Shown: in pieces, positions 52,063 to 64,000 of the stretch
How positions within the stretch are numbered: the first letter of the stretch is position 1
Layout: every line of letters begins with the position of its first letter
Source: Arenimonas metalli CF5-1
Lineage (GTDB): Bacteria; Pseudomonadota; Gammaproteobacteria; Xanthomonadales; Xanthomonadaceae
Length of the DNA: 64,000 bases
Reading direction: 5' to 3'
Assembly: GCF_000747155.1 (NCBI RefSeq)
Contig: NZ_AVCK01000044.1
Location: 61,940-125,939 of the forward strand
The notes under the pieces: model-generated
Seen by the model: the letters and a program-made list of their open reading frames with translations, nothing else
What the model was told of the DNA's origin: nothing
The model's database searches: none
Made by a program: the position numbers and the translations under genes

Positions 52063-53664
52063 TCAGGCCTTGCCGGAGGACGCGGTGTCGGTGGCGTCGG
52101 CCGGCGACGGCGGCGGCGTGATCGGATCCGGATCGCGCGCCAAGGCGCGGAAACGGAACAGTTCGTTCAGGCGATAGCCCGAATAGCGGCCCAGCAGCAG
52201 CGCGAACGCGAACAGTACGAGCAGCGTCTCCGGGTACACGAACACCAGGTGCTCCAGCGGCCGCCAGCTCATCACCAGGTAGGCCAGCGCGGCGACGATC
52301 AGGGTGCCCACGCCCTCGCGGATCGCGGTTCCCGCGCCGCGCTCGTCCCAGGCCACCGACATGCGCTCGATGGTCATCGCCATGATCACCATCGGGAACA
52401 GCGCCACCGACAGGCCGACCTCCAGCCCCAGGCGGTTCGACAGCACGCTGACCGCGGCCATCAGCAGCACCACCAGGATCAGGATCGCGGTCAGGCGCGG
52501 CACCAGCAGCAGGCGGAGGCGTTCGAGGTAGAAGCGCACCAGCAGGCCGAAGCCGACCACCAGCACGAACAGGGTGACGCCGGCCACCAGCGCGGTTTCA
52601 CGGAAGGCCAGCGCGATCAGCACCGGCATGAAGGTGCCGTAGGTCTTCACGCCGACCAGGTTGCGCAGCAGCAGCATGATGAAGGCGCCGATCGGCACCA
52701 TCAGCAGCACGCGGTAGGTTTCCTGCGCCTGCAGCGGCAGGCTGAGCAGGGAGTAGCGCACGAGGTTGGCGTCCTGCACCTCGAGCCGGCGCTCGGCGAT
52801 GGCCATCGCGTCGGCCAGGTTGCGGCTGACCGAGAACATCAGCGACGCGGCGGCCTCGCTCTCCATCTGCAGCACGCGGCGGTCGCTGCTGCTCCACAGG
52901 AACAGGTCGGACGGCAGGCCTTCGGCGAAGGTGCGCGGGTCGATGATGGTCCAGGCGAGGCCGTCGTGCACCATCAGCCAGGGCTGCAGGCGGCCCTCGC
53001 CTTCGCGCGGTTCGTCGGTGAGCTGGAGGCCGTGGATCACGCGCGCGGGGATGCTGCGCCGGGCCAGCAGCTGCACGGCGAAATACGCGCGGTCGCTTTC
53101 ATCGGCGCCGTAGCGCTCGGACAGCAGGGCCACTTCCTCGCTGGGCGTGGCCTCGCCGAGGCGGCGCAGCAGCTCGCGGGCGTAGGTGACGTTGTTGATC
53201 GAGCCTTCGCGCACCTGCAGCAGCAGGCTGTCGGCGGCGGTGACGTAGGGCTCCTCGAGCTCGGGCGGCGACGGGATGACCGGATCGAAATCCAGCAGCG
53301 CCTGCTCCTGCTCCTGGCTGCGCACGATGGTGGCGCGGTAGTAGAGGTCCTGCTCGCCGACGACGCGGCGGTTGGCCCACTGCACCTCGCGCCCCTCGGG
53401 GCTCGACGACTCGAGCTTGGAGTAGCCGCGGGCGATGAAGCGCTCGTCCAGCACGGCGAAGCCCGGCGTGTAGGAGGGGATCTGCAGCGTCACCGCGTTG
53501 GCGGCCGCGCGCGGCTGGTACTCGACGTGCGCCTGCACGGTCCACACCTGCACCTGCGCGTCGGGCTGCAGCGGGAACTTGAGCACGCTCCACTTGTAGT
53601 ACATGGCCGCACACGCGATCGCGATGATCGAGAAGGCCAGCAGGTAGAGGTGGCGTTTGCTCAT
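52063..53664 (-). CDS. inactive transglutaminase-like 7TM protein
   Basis: A 533-residue membrane protein. One N-terminal helix (about 5-22), a periplasmic transglutaminase-like domain (40-290) lacking an obvious catalytic Cys-His-Asp set, then about seven C-terminal helices (from VLLMVPIGAFIMLLLRNLVG on). It belongs to the family paired with glutamate ligase-like proteins; the zinc-protease (RimB-like) member often found with them is absent from this locus. Function unknown. Confidence 0.8.
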   Translation of the reverse strand: MSKRHLYLLAFSIIAIACAAMYYKWSVLKFPLQPDAQVQVWTVQAHVEYQPRAAANAVTLQIPSYTPGFAVLDERFIARGYSKLESSSPEGREVQWANRRVVGEQDLYYRATIVRSQEQEQALLDFDPVIPSPPELEEPYVTAADSLLLQVREGSINNVTYARELLRRLGEATPSEEVALLSERYGADESDRAYFAVQLLARRSIPARVIHGLQLTDEPREGEGRLQPWLMVHDGLAWTIIDPRTFAEGLPSDLFLWSSSDRRVLQMESEAAASLMFSVSRNLADAMAIAERRLEVQDANLVRYSLLSLPLQAQETYRVLLMVPIGAFIMLLLRNLVGVKTYGTFMPVLIALAFRETALVAGVTLFVLVVGFGLLVRFYLERLRLLLVPRLTAILILVVLLMAAVSVLSNRLGLEVGLSVALFPMVIMAMTIERMSVAWDERGAGTAIREGVGTLIVAALAYLVMSWRPLEHLVFVYPETLLVLFAFALLLGRYSGYRLNELFRFRALARDPDPITPPPSPADATDTASSGKA

Positions 53665-53737
53665 GGGTATCCAGTTCGGGTTCCGGGAACCGCCGGTTTT
53701 CCCCGGCCGGCGGCGAGGCGCAAGTGTAACCCCGTAG

Positions 53738-57335
<3,598 letters not shown>

Positions 57336-57397
57336 CTATAAATAAGGTATGGCGAGTATAGCGCGTGAGGGCGGGGTGCGCCGCCCTGCCCCGGGGC

Positions 57398-58480
57398 TCA
57401 GCGCTCGTGCAGCTGGCCTTGTTCCACGTGGAACCGCTTCTCCGGGGCCAGCGCGCCCGCCAGGTCGCCCGGCGCCTCGGTGGCGGTCAGGATCACCTGG
57501 GCCCCGGAGCTCAACACCGACGCCAGCGCCTGGTGGCGGTGGGTCTGGTCGAGCTCCGAGGCCAGGTCGTCCAGGCAGACCAGCGGCCATTCGCCCTTGT
57601 CGGCGGCGAAGGCGCGGGCCTGGGCGAGGACGCAGGCCAGGGCGGTGAGCTTTTCCTGGCCGCGCGACAGGGCTTCCCGCCCAGGCAGTCCCACGTAGTC
57701 CACCCGCCAGTCGGCGCGGTGCGGGCCCAGGCTGGTGTAGCCCAGGGCCACGTCGCGCTCCCGGGCCAGCAGCAGGGCATCCTCCAGCGGGCTGTCCTCG
57801 CGGCGCCAGCCCGGCAGGAAGCGCAGGCCGGCCTCGCCCAGCTCCGGCAGGAACTCCCGGGCGGTGGCCGCCAGCACCGGCTCCAGCCGGTCCAGGTAGT
57901 CAGCACGCAGGCGGCTGAGGGATTCCCCGGCCTCGGCCAGCTCCCGGTCCCACGGCGCCAGGGCGGACGGGGCCGGCTGGCGCTTGAGCAGGGCGTTGCG
58001 CTGCTTCAGGGCGCGGGCGTAGCGGCGCCAGACCGGCAGGAAGGCCGGTTCCACGTGGAACAGGGCCCAATCCAGGAAGCGGCGGCGGTGTTCCGCGCCC
58101 CCGGCGATAAGCTCGTGGCTGCCGGGCTCGAAGGTCACGACGGCCAGCTCGGCGCACAGTTCGGTCAGGCTGGGGGCGGGCGCCCCGTCGAGCCGGGCCT
58201 CCCAGTCGCTGCCGCCGTGGCGGAGGCCGGCGCGGCGGGTCCGGCCCTGGCCGTCCAGCCATTCGGCGTAGAGCTCGAGGTTCGGGCTGCCGGTCCGGAT
58301 CAGGCCGTCGCGCACCCGGCCCCGGAAGGAGCGACCGTAGCCCAGCAGGTGGATGGCCTCGACCAGGCTGGTCTTGCCGGCGCCATTGCCGCCCGTCACC
58401 AGGTTCAGGCCGGGGGCGGGGCGGAAGTCCACCTGCTGCAGGCAGCGCAGGCGCCGGATGTCCAGCCGGGTCAGGCGCAC
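57398..58480 (-). CDS. recF: DNA replication and repair protein RecF
   Basis: A 360-residue SMC-like ATPase acting in gap repair with RecO and RecR. Walker A is GGNGAGKTSLVEAI near residue 30; the C-terminal signature SRGQEKLTALACVLAQA and Walker B LVCLDDLASELD are present. It follows dnaN with about 90 bases between them. Confidence 0.96.
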   Translation of the reverse strand: MRLTRLDIRRLRCLQQVDFRPAPGLNLVTGGNGAGKTSLVEAIHLLGYGRSFRGRVRDGLIRTGSPNLELYAEWLDGQGRTRRAGLRHGGSDWEARLDGAPAPSLTELCAELAVVTFEPGSHELIAGGAEHRRRFLDWALFHVEPAFLPVWRRYARALKQRNALLKRQPAPSALAPWDRELAEAGESLSRLRADYLDRLEPVLAATAREFLPELGEAGLRFLPGWRREDSPLEDALLLARERDVALGYTSLGPHRADWRVDYVGLPGREALSRGQEKLTALACVLAQARAFAADKGEWPLVCLDDLASELDQTHRHQALASVLSSGAQVILTATEAPGDLAGALAPEKRFHVEQGQLHER

Positions 58481-58523
58481 GACGGCCCCGCCCGGCCCGG
58501 TACCACCGGACGCCAGAAACGAA

Positions 58524-58547
58524 GCCGCCCGGCGAGGGCCGGGCGGC
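58524..58547 (-). terminator. strong hairpin between dnaN and recF
   Basis: Ten-base perfect arms (GCCGCCCGGC / GCCGGGCGGC) around a 4-base loop. The minus strand continues TTCGTTTC, so the T-run is interrupted and the hairpin may only partly terminate, lowering recF expression relative to dnaN. Confidence 0.55.
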
Positions 58548-58571
58548 AGGGTGCCACGGGAAACGGGCCGG

Positions 58572-59672
58572 TCACAGGCGCAGCGGCATCACCACGTGGC
58601 GGCTGCGCTCGTGGCTGGCCTCGCGGACCAGGGCCGACGAGTTGGCGTCGCGAAGGTTGATGATCACGAACTCCTCCCGCAGCGCGGTGAGCGCATCGAG
58701 CAGGTAGGTGACGTTGAAGCCGATGCCCAGGCCGTCGACCTTGGTTTCGGCCTCGACTTCTTCCTGCGCTTCTTCCTGCTCCGGGTTGTGCGCGACGATG
58801 CGCAGCTGGCCCGGGCTGATTTCCAGCTTCACGCCGCGGTACTTCTCGTTCGAGAGGATGGCGGCGCGCTGCAGGGCGGCGCGCAGGGCCTCGCGGTCGA
58901 CCTTCACTTCCTTGTCGGCGCCGATCGGGATCACGGCGTCGTAGTCCGGGAAGCGACCGTCGATGAGCTTGGAGGTAAAGGTGACGTCCTCGCGGCGCAT
59001 GCGCAGGTGGTTGCGGCCGACTTCCAGCTCGACCTCGCGGTCGCCGCCTTCAAGCAGGCGCTGCAGCTCGAGCACGCCCTTGCGGGGCAGGATGATCTGC
59101 TTGCGGGTCTGGGCGCCGGCCGGCAGGGGCGCCTCGCACAGGGCCAGGCGATGGCCGTCAGTGGCGACGCAGCGCAGGGAGTTCTCGCGCAGGTCCAGCA
59201 GCAGTCCGTTGAGGTAATAGCGGACGTCCTGCTGGGCCATGGCGAACGCAGTGCGCTCGATGAGTTCCTTCAGGGCGGCTTCCGGAACGCGGATGCGCTC
59301 GACCAGGTCGAGGTCCTCGACGGCCGGGAAATCATTGCCGGGCAGGGTGGCCAGGGTGAAGCGGCTGCGGCCGGCCTGCACGGTTACCTTGTCGCCGGTC
59401 TGGCTGAGGGTGACGCGGCTGCCGTCGGGCAGGGCGCGCACGATCTCGAACAGCTTGCGCGCCGGAATGGTGGTTTCGCCCGGCTGGGCGTCGTCCACGT
59501 CCGAACGGGCGACCATCTCGACCTCGAGGTCGGTGCCCGTCATCGACAGCTTGCTGCCTTCGACGCTGACCAGCAGGTTGGCCAGGACGGGCAGCGTCTG
59601 GCGACGCTCGACCACGTTCACGACCTGCTGAAGGGGTTTGAGTAGGACTTCTCGCGTCAGGCTGAAACGCAT
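58572..59672 (-). CDS. dnaN: DNA polymerase III beta sliding clamp
   Basis: A 366-residue processivity clamp with the usual three-fold domain structure. MRFSLTREVLLKPLQQVVNV at the start, GTDLEVEMVA and CVATDGHRLALCE in the first two domains, and a C-terminal VVMPLRL. ATG 59672 is the family start; the frame runs on to 59753 without support. Confidence 0.97.
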   Translation of the reverse strand: MRFSLTREVLLKPLQQVVNVVERRQTLPVLANLLVSVEGSKLSMTGTDLEVEMVARSDVDDAQPGETTIPARKLFEIVRALPDGSRVTLSQTGDKVTVQAGRSRFTLATLPGNDFPAVEDLDLVERIRVPEAALKELIERTAFAMAQQDVRYYLNGLLLDLRENSLRCVATDGHRLALCEAPLPAGAQTRKQIILPRKGVLELQRLLEGGDREVELEVGRNHLRMRREDVTFTSKLIDGRFPDYDAVIPIGADKEVKVDREALRAALQRAAILSNEKYRGVKLEISPGQLRIVAHNPEQEEAQEEVEAETKVDGLGIGFNVTYLLDALTALREEFVIINLRDANSSALVREASHERSRHVVMPLRL

Positions 59673-59906
59673 GCGGATCCCCAAGCTCCAAGAGTGGATA
59701 TTTAAAAAAGTGGTGGTGGTGGAGGGCCGAAAATCTCCGGATAACTCATCCAACCCACTGATTCAAAACGTTTTATTCGTACTGCCAAGCCTGTGTGCCA
59801 GCTTCGGGACAGGGTGGCACAAACTGTGGATAACTTTCGGGCCCCAAAGGCGTCCCCAGCTTGTCCACAGGCCGTCCCCAACGCTTACCCGGCCCGGCCC
59901 CAGGCC
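59673..59906. other. oriC: probable chromosomal origin region (dnaA-dnaN intergenic)
   Basis: A 234-bp non-coding gap containing a perfect DnaA box (TGTGGATAA, 59825-59833), a one-mismatch box (TTGTCCACA, 59861-59869), and weaker matches near 59692 and 59734. AT-rich stretches (GGATATTTAAAAAAG near 59697 and AAAACGTTTTATTCGT near 59767) could serve as unwinding DNA in an otherwise GC-rich genome. Gene context dnaA-oriC-dnaN is common. The promoter of dnaN must also lie here. Confidence 0.65.
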
Positions 59907-61235
59907 TTACTCGCTCAGTTTGCGCAGCAGCTTGTCCCAGTCTTCCCGCAGCTTGCCGTCGATCTCGCGCAGTTCGCGCATGACCTTGCAGGCGTGCATC
60001 ACGGTCGTATGGTCCCGGCCCGCGAAGGCATCGCCGATTTCCGGCAGGCTGTGCTCGGTGAGTTCCTTGGACAGGGCCATCGCCATCTGCCGCGGACGCG
60101 CCAACGAGCGCGTCCGCCGCTTCGACAAAAGGTCCGCCATGCGCAGCTGGTAGTAGTCTGCCACGGTCTTCTGGATATTGCTGATGGACACCACCTGCTG
60201 CTGCGCCCGCAGCAGGTCGCGCAGGGTCTCCTGGGCGAACTCGGCGGTGATCGGCCGCGCCATGAAGTTCGAGCGCGCCGCCAGCGTGTTCAGGGCGCCC
60301 TCGAGGTCGCGCACGTTCGAACGCATGCGCTTGGCGATCAGGTAGGCCACGTCGTCGGGCAGCTTCACCCCGCGCTCGACCGCCTTGGCGGCGATGATGG
60401 CCGCGCGCGTCTCGAAATCAGGCGGCTCGATCGCGACGCTCAGGCCCCAGGTCAGGCGGGTCTTGAGCCGCGTCTCGAGGTTCTCCACCTCGCGCGGGTA
60501 GCGGTCGCAGGTGAGAATGATCTGCTGCTTGCCGTCGAACAGCGCGTTGAAGGTGTGGAAGAACTCCTCCTGCGTGGTGTTCTTGCCGGCGAAGAACTGG
60601 ATGTCGTCGATCAGCAGCGCGTCCACCTGCTGGAACTGGCGCTTGAACTGGTCCATCGACTTTTCCTGCAGCGACTTCATCATCGCGCTGAAGAACTGCT
60701 CGGAGCGCAGGTACAGCACGCGCATGCCCGGGTTGTTCTGCCGCATCAGGTTGCCGGCGGCGTGCATCAGGTGGGTCTTGCCCAGGCCCGAGCCGCCGTA
60801 CAGCAGCAGCGGGTTGTAGGCCTTGCCCGGGTTCTGGGCCACCTGCAGCGCGGCGGCGCGACCGAGCTGGTTGCTGCGGCCTTCCACGAAGTTGTCGAAG
60901 GTGTAGTGGCCGTCGAGGTTGCCGGCGAACGCCGCCGCCGGCGGTGCCGGGCGGGCCGCCGCCGGCGCGGTGCCGGCCATCGGCGCCTCGGCGCGCTTGA
61001 TCGAGCCCACGGCCAGCGCCACCGGGGCCGGGCCGCCGGCGAAATGCGACACCAGCTCGCGGATCCGGTCCAGGTAGTGCTCGCGCACCTGGTCCACCAC
61101 GAAGGCATTGGGCGCGTACAGCGTCAGCCCGTCGGCGCGGGCCTCGGCCTGCAGCGGCCTGAGCCAGGCGTGTATCTCTTCAGCCGGCAGTTCGGCTTCC
61201 AGTCGTTCCAGGCAGCGGGGCCAGGCAGCATCCAT
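59907..61235 (-). CDS. dnaA: chromosomal replication initiator DnaA
   Basis: A 442-residue initiator. Domain I starts [13 protein letters not shown]; a short proline/alanine-rich linker spans about residues 90-115; the AAA+ domain has Walker [16 protein letters not shown] and Walker [14 protein letters not shown]; the DNA-binding domain has the signature [19 protein letters not shown] 61235 matches the family N-terminus. Confidence 0.98.
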   Translation of the reverse strand: MDAAWPRCLERLEAELPAEEIHAWLRPLQAEARADGLTLYAPNAFVVDQVREHYLDRIRELVSHFAGGPAPVALAVGSIKRAEAPMAGTAPAAARPAPPAAAFAGNLDGHYTFDNFVEGRSNQLGRAAALQVAQNPGKAYNPLLLYGGSGLGKTHLMHAAGNLMRQNNPGMRVLYLRSEQFFSAMMKSLQEKSMDQFKRQFQQVDALLIDDIQFFAGKNTTQEEFFHTFNALFDGKQQIILTCDRYPREVENLETRLKTRLTWGLSVAIEPPDFETRAAIIAAKAVERGVKLPDDVAYLIAKRMRSNVRDLEGALNTLAARSNFMARPITAEFAQETLRDLLRAQQQVVSISNIQKTVADYYQLRMADLLSKRRTRSLARPRQMAMALSKELTEHSLPEIGDAFAGRDHTTVMHACKVMRELREIDGKLREDWDKLLRKLSE

Positions 61236-61277
61236 GTTCAAGCGAAAGTCCGGGGAACAGTGGCGCCAGGGCGCCGC

Positions 61278-61286
61278 TGTGGATAA
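61278..61286. promoter_or_regulatory. DnaA box upstream of dnaA
   Basis: A perfect TGTGGATAA between dnaA and rpmH, 43 bases before the dnaA start. It probably serves dnaA autoregulation; a lone box argues against this gap being the main origin. Confidence 0.65.
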
Positions 61287-61343
61287 GTGGTCGGGGGGAG
61301 GGAGTCTAGCGCCGCCGCGCCAAGCCCGCCACGCGAAATTGGC

Positions 61344-61373
61344 TTGACGACGCGGGGGCCGGGCCGTTATAGT
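61344..61373 (+). promoter_or_regulatory. rpmH promoter
   Basis: TTGACG (61344-61349) and TATAGT (61368-61373) with an 18-base spacer, 40 bases before rpmH. A near-consensus sigma-70 promoter. Confidence 0.75.
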
Positions 61374-61413
61374 CCCCGGTCTTTTCCGCCCAAAACTTAA
61401 CCGGGGTGCCACC

Positions 61414-61554
61414 ATGGCCACCAAGCGCACGTACCAGCCCAGCAACCTCAAGCGTAAGCGTGACCACGGCTTCCGCGCCCGCATGAAGACCGCCGACGGC
61501 CGCAAGATCCTTGCCCGCCGCCGCGCCAAGGGCCGGGCCCGCCTGGCCGTCTGA
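61414..61554 (+). CDS. rpmH: 50S ribosomal protein L34
   Basis: A 46-residue basic protein with the invariant L34 sequence: [19 protein letters not shown], then [18 protein letters not shown]. First gene of the rpmH-rnpA-yidC operon, diverging from dnaA. Confidence 0.98.
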   Translation: MATKRTYQPSNLKRKRDHGFRARMKTADGRKILARRRAKGRARLAV

Positions 61555-61604
61555 CGCGTCGCCGCCGGCTTGCCGGCGGCAACCCGCGGGCCATTGCAGG
61601 GACC

Positions 61605-62042
61605 GTGAACACGCTCCCGCCCGCCACGCCGAAGTCCTTCCCCCCCAGCGCGCGCCTGCGCGCTTCCGCCGAATACCAGGCGGTCTTCAAGGGGGCACGA
61701 AGGCTCTCCAGCCCCCAGCTGAAGCTGCATGCCCACGTCCGGGCCGATGCCACCGTGCCTCGGCTCGGCGTTGCCGTGTCCAAGAAAGTCGACAAGCGCG
61801 CCGTCGGCCGCAACCGCATCAAGCGGCTGGCCCGCGAATTCTTCCGACACGAGCGCGCGCACCTGCCGCCCGGCGATTACGTGCTGATCGCACAACCCGG
61901 CGCCAGCAAGCTCGGCAACGACGAGCTCCGCGCGCAGTTCCTGCAGCTGTTTGAACGCGCCCGGTCGTTGAAGCCCGCGCCCCCGCCCGGCACAATGCCG
62001 GCCACCCCGGGCGCGTCCGAACGCCCCGCCTCCGATTCCTGA
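61605..62042 (+). CDS. rnpA: ribonuclease P protein component
   Basis: A 145-residue protein subunit of RNase P for tRNA 5' maturation. The RNR motif is [18 protein letters not shown] near residue 65. It starts at GTG 61605. The C-terminal 25 residues are a proline-rich tail beyond the usual core. Confidence 0.94.
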   Translation: MNTLPPATPKSFPPSARLRASAEYQAVFKGARRLSSPQLKLHAHVRADATVPRLGVAVSKKVDKRAVGRNRIKRLAREFFRHERAHLPPGDYVLIAQPGASKLGNDELRAQFLQLFERARSLKPAPPPGTMPATPGASERPASDS

Positions 62043-62093
62043 CCGAGACCCCGTGCCCGGCCCCGGCCCCACGCCGGCGCCCGCAGCCTGCCC

Positions 62094-63824
62094 ATGAACC
62101 AGACCCGTTCCTTCCTGCTGATCGCCTGGCTTGCCGTCGCCACCCTCCTGTTCATGGAATGGAGCCGCGGTCCGGCCCAGCCCGCGCCGCCCCCGGCCGC
62201 CTCCGCGCCGATCCCCGCCGCGGCCGATGCGATTCCGTCGGCGGCCGACGTGCCCGCTGCCGCCGCGGTGCCCTCGGCCGCCGCCGCCCCGGCGCCCGGC
62301 GTGCCGGGCGACGTGCCCTCGGCCAGCGTGGCCGCGCCCGCCCAGGGCCTGGTCACCGTCACCACCAACGTGCTGCGCCTGCAGGTCGACCCGCGCGGCG
62401 CCAGCCTGGTCGGCGCCGACCTGCTCGCCTACCCGGTGGAGAAGGACAAGCCGGACGTGAAGGTGCGCCTGCTCGGCACCGACGCCGTGCACTACTCGGT
62501 GGCCCAGTCCGGCCTGGTGGCCACTACCGGCACCGCGCCCAGCCACGAGGCGATGTTCCGCACCGAGGACGGCCGCAGCAATTACACCCTGGCCGACGGC
62601 AGCCAGCAGCTCGAAGTGCCGATGGTCTGGGAAGACCCGGCCACCGGCCTGCGCGTGCGCAAGGTGCTGGTGCTCGAGCGCGGCTCCTACGCCATCACCG
62701 TGCGCCAGGAAATCAGCAACCAGGGCAGCCAGGCCTGGCGCGGCAACGCCTACGAGCAGCTGCAGCGGGTGCCGCCGCCGCCGACCCCGCGCACCTCCAG
62801 CCTGACCAACCCGGAGGCCTTCAGCTTCGTGGGCGCCGCCTGGTACAGCCCGGAGGAAGGCTTCGAGAAGTACAAGATCCCCGACATCTTCGAGGACGGC
62901 CCGCAGACACGCGAAGTCACCGGCGGCTGGATCTCGATGCTGCAGCACCACTTCGCGCTGGCCTGGGTGCCGAACGAGAACGAAGCGCAGCGCTTCTCCA
63001 TCACCTCGCTGCCGGGCGCGACCCCGCGCTACCTCGTGCGCGGCGTCAGCGCGCCGATCGAAGTCGGCCCCGGCCTGTCGGTGACGCGCGAAGCGCGCCT
63101 GTGGGTGGGCCCGAAGCTGCAGGAGCAGATGCAGGACGTCGCGCCGGGCCTGAAGCTGACGCTCGACTACGGCATCTTCACCTTCCTCGCGCAGCCGATG
63201 TACGACTTCGTGCTCGAGCCGCTGCACGACCTGACCGGCAACTGGGGCTGGGCGATCATCCTGACGGTGCTGATCATCAAGCTGCTGCTGTACCCGCTGT
63301 CGGCCAAGCAGTACCAGAGCTTCGCCAAGATGCGCGCGATCCAGCCGCGCATCGAGTCGCTCAAGGAGCGCTACGGCGACGACAAGCAGAAGTTCCAGAT
63401 GGCGATGATGGACCTGTACAAGAAGGAGAAGGTCAATCCCGCCGCCGGCTGCCTGCCGATCCTGATCACGATCCCGGTCTTCATCGCGCTGTACTGGATG
63501 CTGCTCGAGAGCGTCGAGATGCGCCAGGCGCCGTGGCTGGGCTGGATCCAGAACCTGACCGCGCCGGATCCGTACTTCATCCTGCCGGTGATCAACCTCG
63601 TGGTGATGTACCTCACCCAGAAGATGACGCCGACGCCGGGCATGGACCCGATGCAGAAGAAGATCATGACCTTCATGCCGCTCATCTTCGGCGTGATGAT
63701 GGCCTTCTTCCCGTCCGGCCTGGTGCTGTACTGGTGCACCAACGGCATCCTCGGCCTGGCCCAGCAGTACGTCATCACCAAGCGCCACGGCGACAAGCCC
63801 GCCGCGGCGGTTGCGGGGAAGTAA
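62094..63824 (+). CDS. yidC: membrane protein insertase YidC
   Basis: A 576-residue insertase. An N-terminal helix (residues 5-22) is followed by a Pro/Ala-rich linker (to about 85), the periplasmic beta-domain (about 85-340) and five C-terminal helices with [20 protein letters not shown], a cytoplasmic [19 protein letters not shown] hairpin, and [19 protein letters not shown]. It follows rnpA by 51 bases; no yidD gene fits between them. Confidence 0.97.
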   Translation: MNQTRSFLLIAWLAVATLLFMEWSRGPAQPAPPPAASAPIPAAADAIPSAADVPAAAAVPSAAAAPAPGVPGDVPSASVAAPAQGLVTVTTNVLRLQVDPRGASLVGADLLAYPVEKDKPDVKVRLLGTDAVHYSVAQSGLVATTGTAPSHEAMFRTEDGRSNYTLADGSQQLEVPMVWEDPATGLRVRKVLVLERGSYAITVRQEISNQGSQAWRGNAYEQLQRVPPPPTPRTSSLTNPEAFSFVGAAWYSPEEGFEKYKIPDIFEDGPQTREVTGGWISMLQHHFALAWVPNENEAQRFSITSLPGATPRYLVRGVSAPIEVGPGLSVTREARLWVGPKLQEQMQDVAPGLKLTLDYGIFTFLAQPMYDFVLEPLHDLTGNWGWAIILTVLIIKLLLYPLSAKQYQSFAKMRAIQPRIESLKERYGDDKQKFQMAMMDLYKKEKVNPAAGCLPILITIPVFIALYWMLLESVEMRQAPWLGWIQNLTAPDPYFILPVINLVVMYLTQKMTPTPGMDPMQKKIMTFMPLIFGVMMAFFPSGLVLYWCTNGILGLAQQYVITKRHGDKPAAAVAGK

Positions 63825-63839
63825 GGATTCGAACGCGGA

Positions 63840-63980
63840 TAAGAGCGGATTGACGCGGATAAGATCGGATAGAGCAATCAGTATTGGTCCGACGCAAGAT
63901 GAGGGGAGGCCGCGAAGGCCTCCCTTTTTCTTTTCAACCCTTTGCTTTATCGGCCTTTATCCGCGTTAATCCGCGGCGGT
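63840..63980. repeat. GCGGATAA / TTATCCGC repeats after yidC
   Basis: GCGGAT-type units occur at about 63836, 63847 and 63856, and inverted units at about 63958-63975. The CGGATTGACGCGGATAAG stretch near 63847 can pair imperfectly with CTTTATCCGCGTTAATCCG near 63954. The units bracket the yidC terminator. Confidence 0.5.
63904..63929 (+). terminator. rho-independent terminator of yidC operon
   Basis: Perfect 8-bp stem GGGAGGCC / GGCCTCCC with loop GCGAA, followed by TTTTTCTTTT. Confidence 0.85.
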
Positions 63981-64000
63981 CTCAATCGGTCGACGCAACA

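Noticed and set aside
59907..63788. dnaA frame open far upstream, to 63788
   Set aside because: Only 59907-61235 matches DnaA; the rest is antisense to yidC, rnpA and rpmH.

Overview
This 64 kb window is high-GC chromosomal DNA from a gammaproteobacterium, most likely of the Xanthomonadales (Lysobacterales). The basis is gene order: yidC-rnpA-rpmH, then dnaA-dnaN-recF-gyrB, then a tonB-exbB-exbD-exbD cluster leading to pdxJ. This is the order known around the replication origin of Xanthomonas and its relatives. The species cannot be named from the sequence alone.

The window has two parts. Bases 1 to about 12.7 kb are accessory. They hold a Tn7-like transposition module (tnsA, tnsB, tnsC, tniQ; 722-5150), transcribed as one overlapping operon. 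A cargo region follows: a BPSL0761-type small protein; an unknown 95-residue protein coupled to a DUF2384 antitoxin-like protein with no RES toxin beside it; an 821-residue protein with a PD-(D/E)XK-like nuclease motif between two hydrophobic glycine-rich blocks; a decayed DUF6946-type gene; a GmrSD-type DUF262/DUF1524 protein with a small downstream partner; and a DUF6988-like protein. Several of these families are typical of phage-defence or conflict islands, and base composition in the 9.8-11.6 kb stretch is visibly less GC-rich than the rest. The left end of the accessory region is beyond the window. The transposon ends could not be fixed.

From 12.7 kb onward the DNA is core-like. It begins with a large fused indolepyruvate ferredoxin oxidoreductase. 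Next come an EAL phosphodiesterase operon, an OmpA-family lipoprotein, folE, an MFS exporter, rlmI, and a membrane diguanylate cyclase. A terC gene sits behind a yybP-ykoY-type (Mn2+) riboswitch, followed by a rhomboid protease, a PAS-GGDEF-EAL protein with a broken GGDEF, a second membrane diguanylate cyclase, an M28 peptidase lipoprotein and phhA with a divergent Lrp-type regulator. The rest of this stretch is a DesK/NarL-like two-component pair, fbp, a 2OG-Fe(II) oxygenase, a cardiolipin synthase and a two-component-propeller diguanylate cyclase. At least five proteins in 29 kb make, break or once bound c-di-GMP.

The last third is the origin-proximal block on the minus strand: pdxJ (plus strand), three exbD genes, exbB, tonB, a TPR protein, an ATP-grasp/inactive-transglutaminase pair, a CPBP protease, gyrB, recF, dnaN, a probable oriC and dnaA. 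Diverging from dnaA are rpmH, rnpA and yidC on the plus strand.

Several non-coding structures stand out: three copies of a hairpin repeat with about 34-bp arms between 16.3 and 19.3 kb, a perfect 29-bp inverted repeat at 33.4 kb, two CGCAA-N5-TTGCG palindromes 40 bp apart in front of phhA, and a GGCAAC motif array in the divergent promoter region near the left edge.
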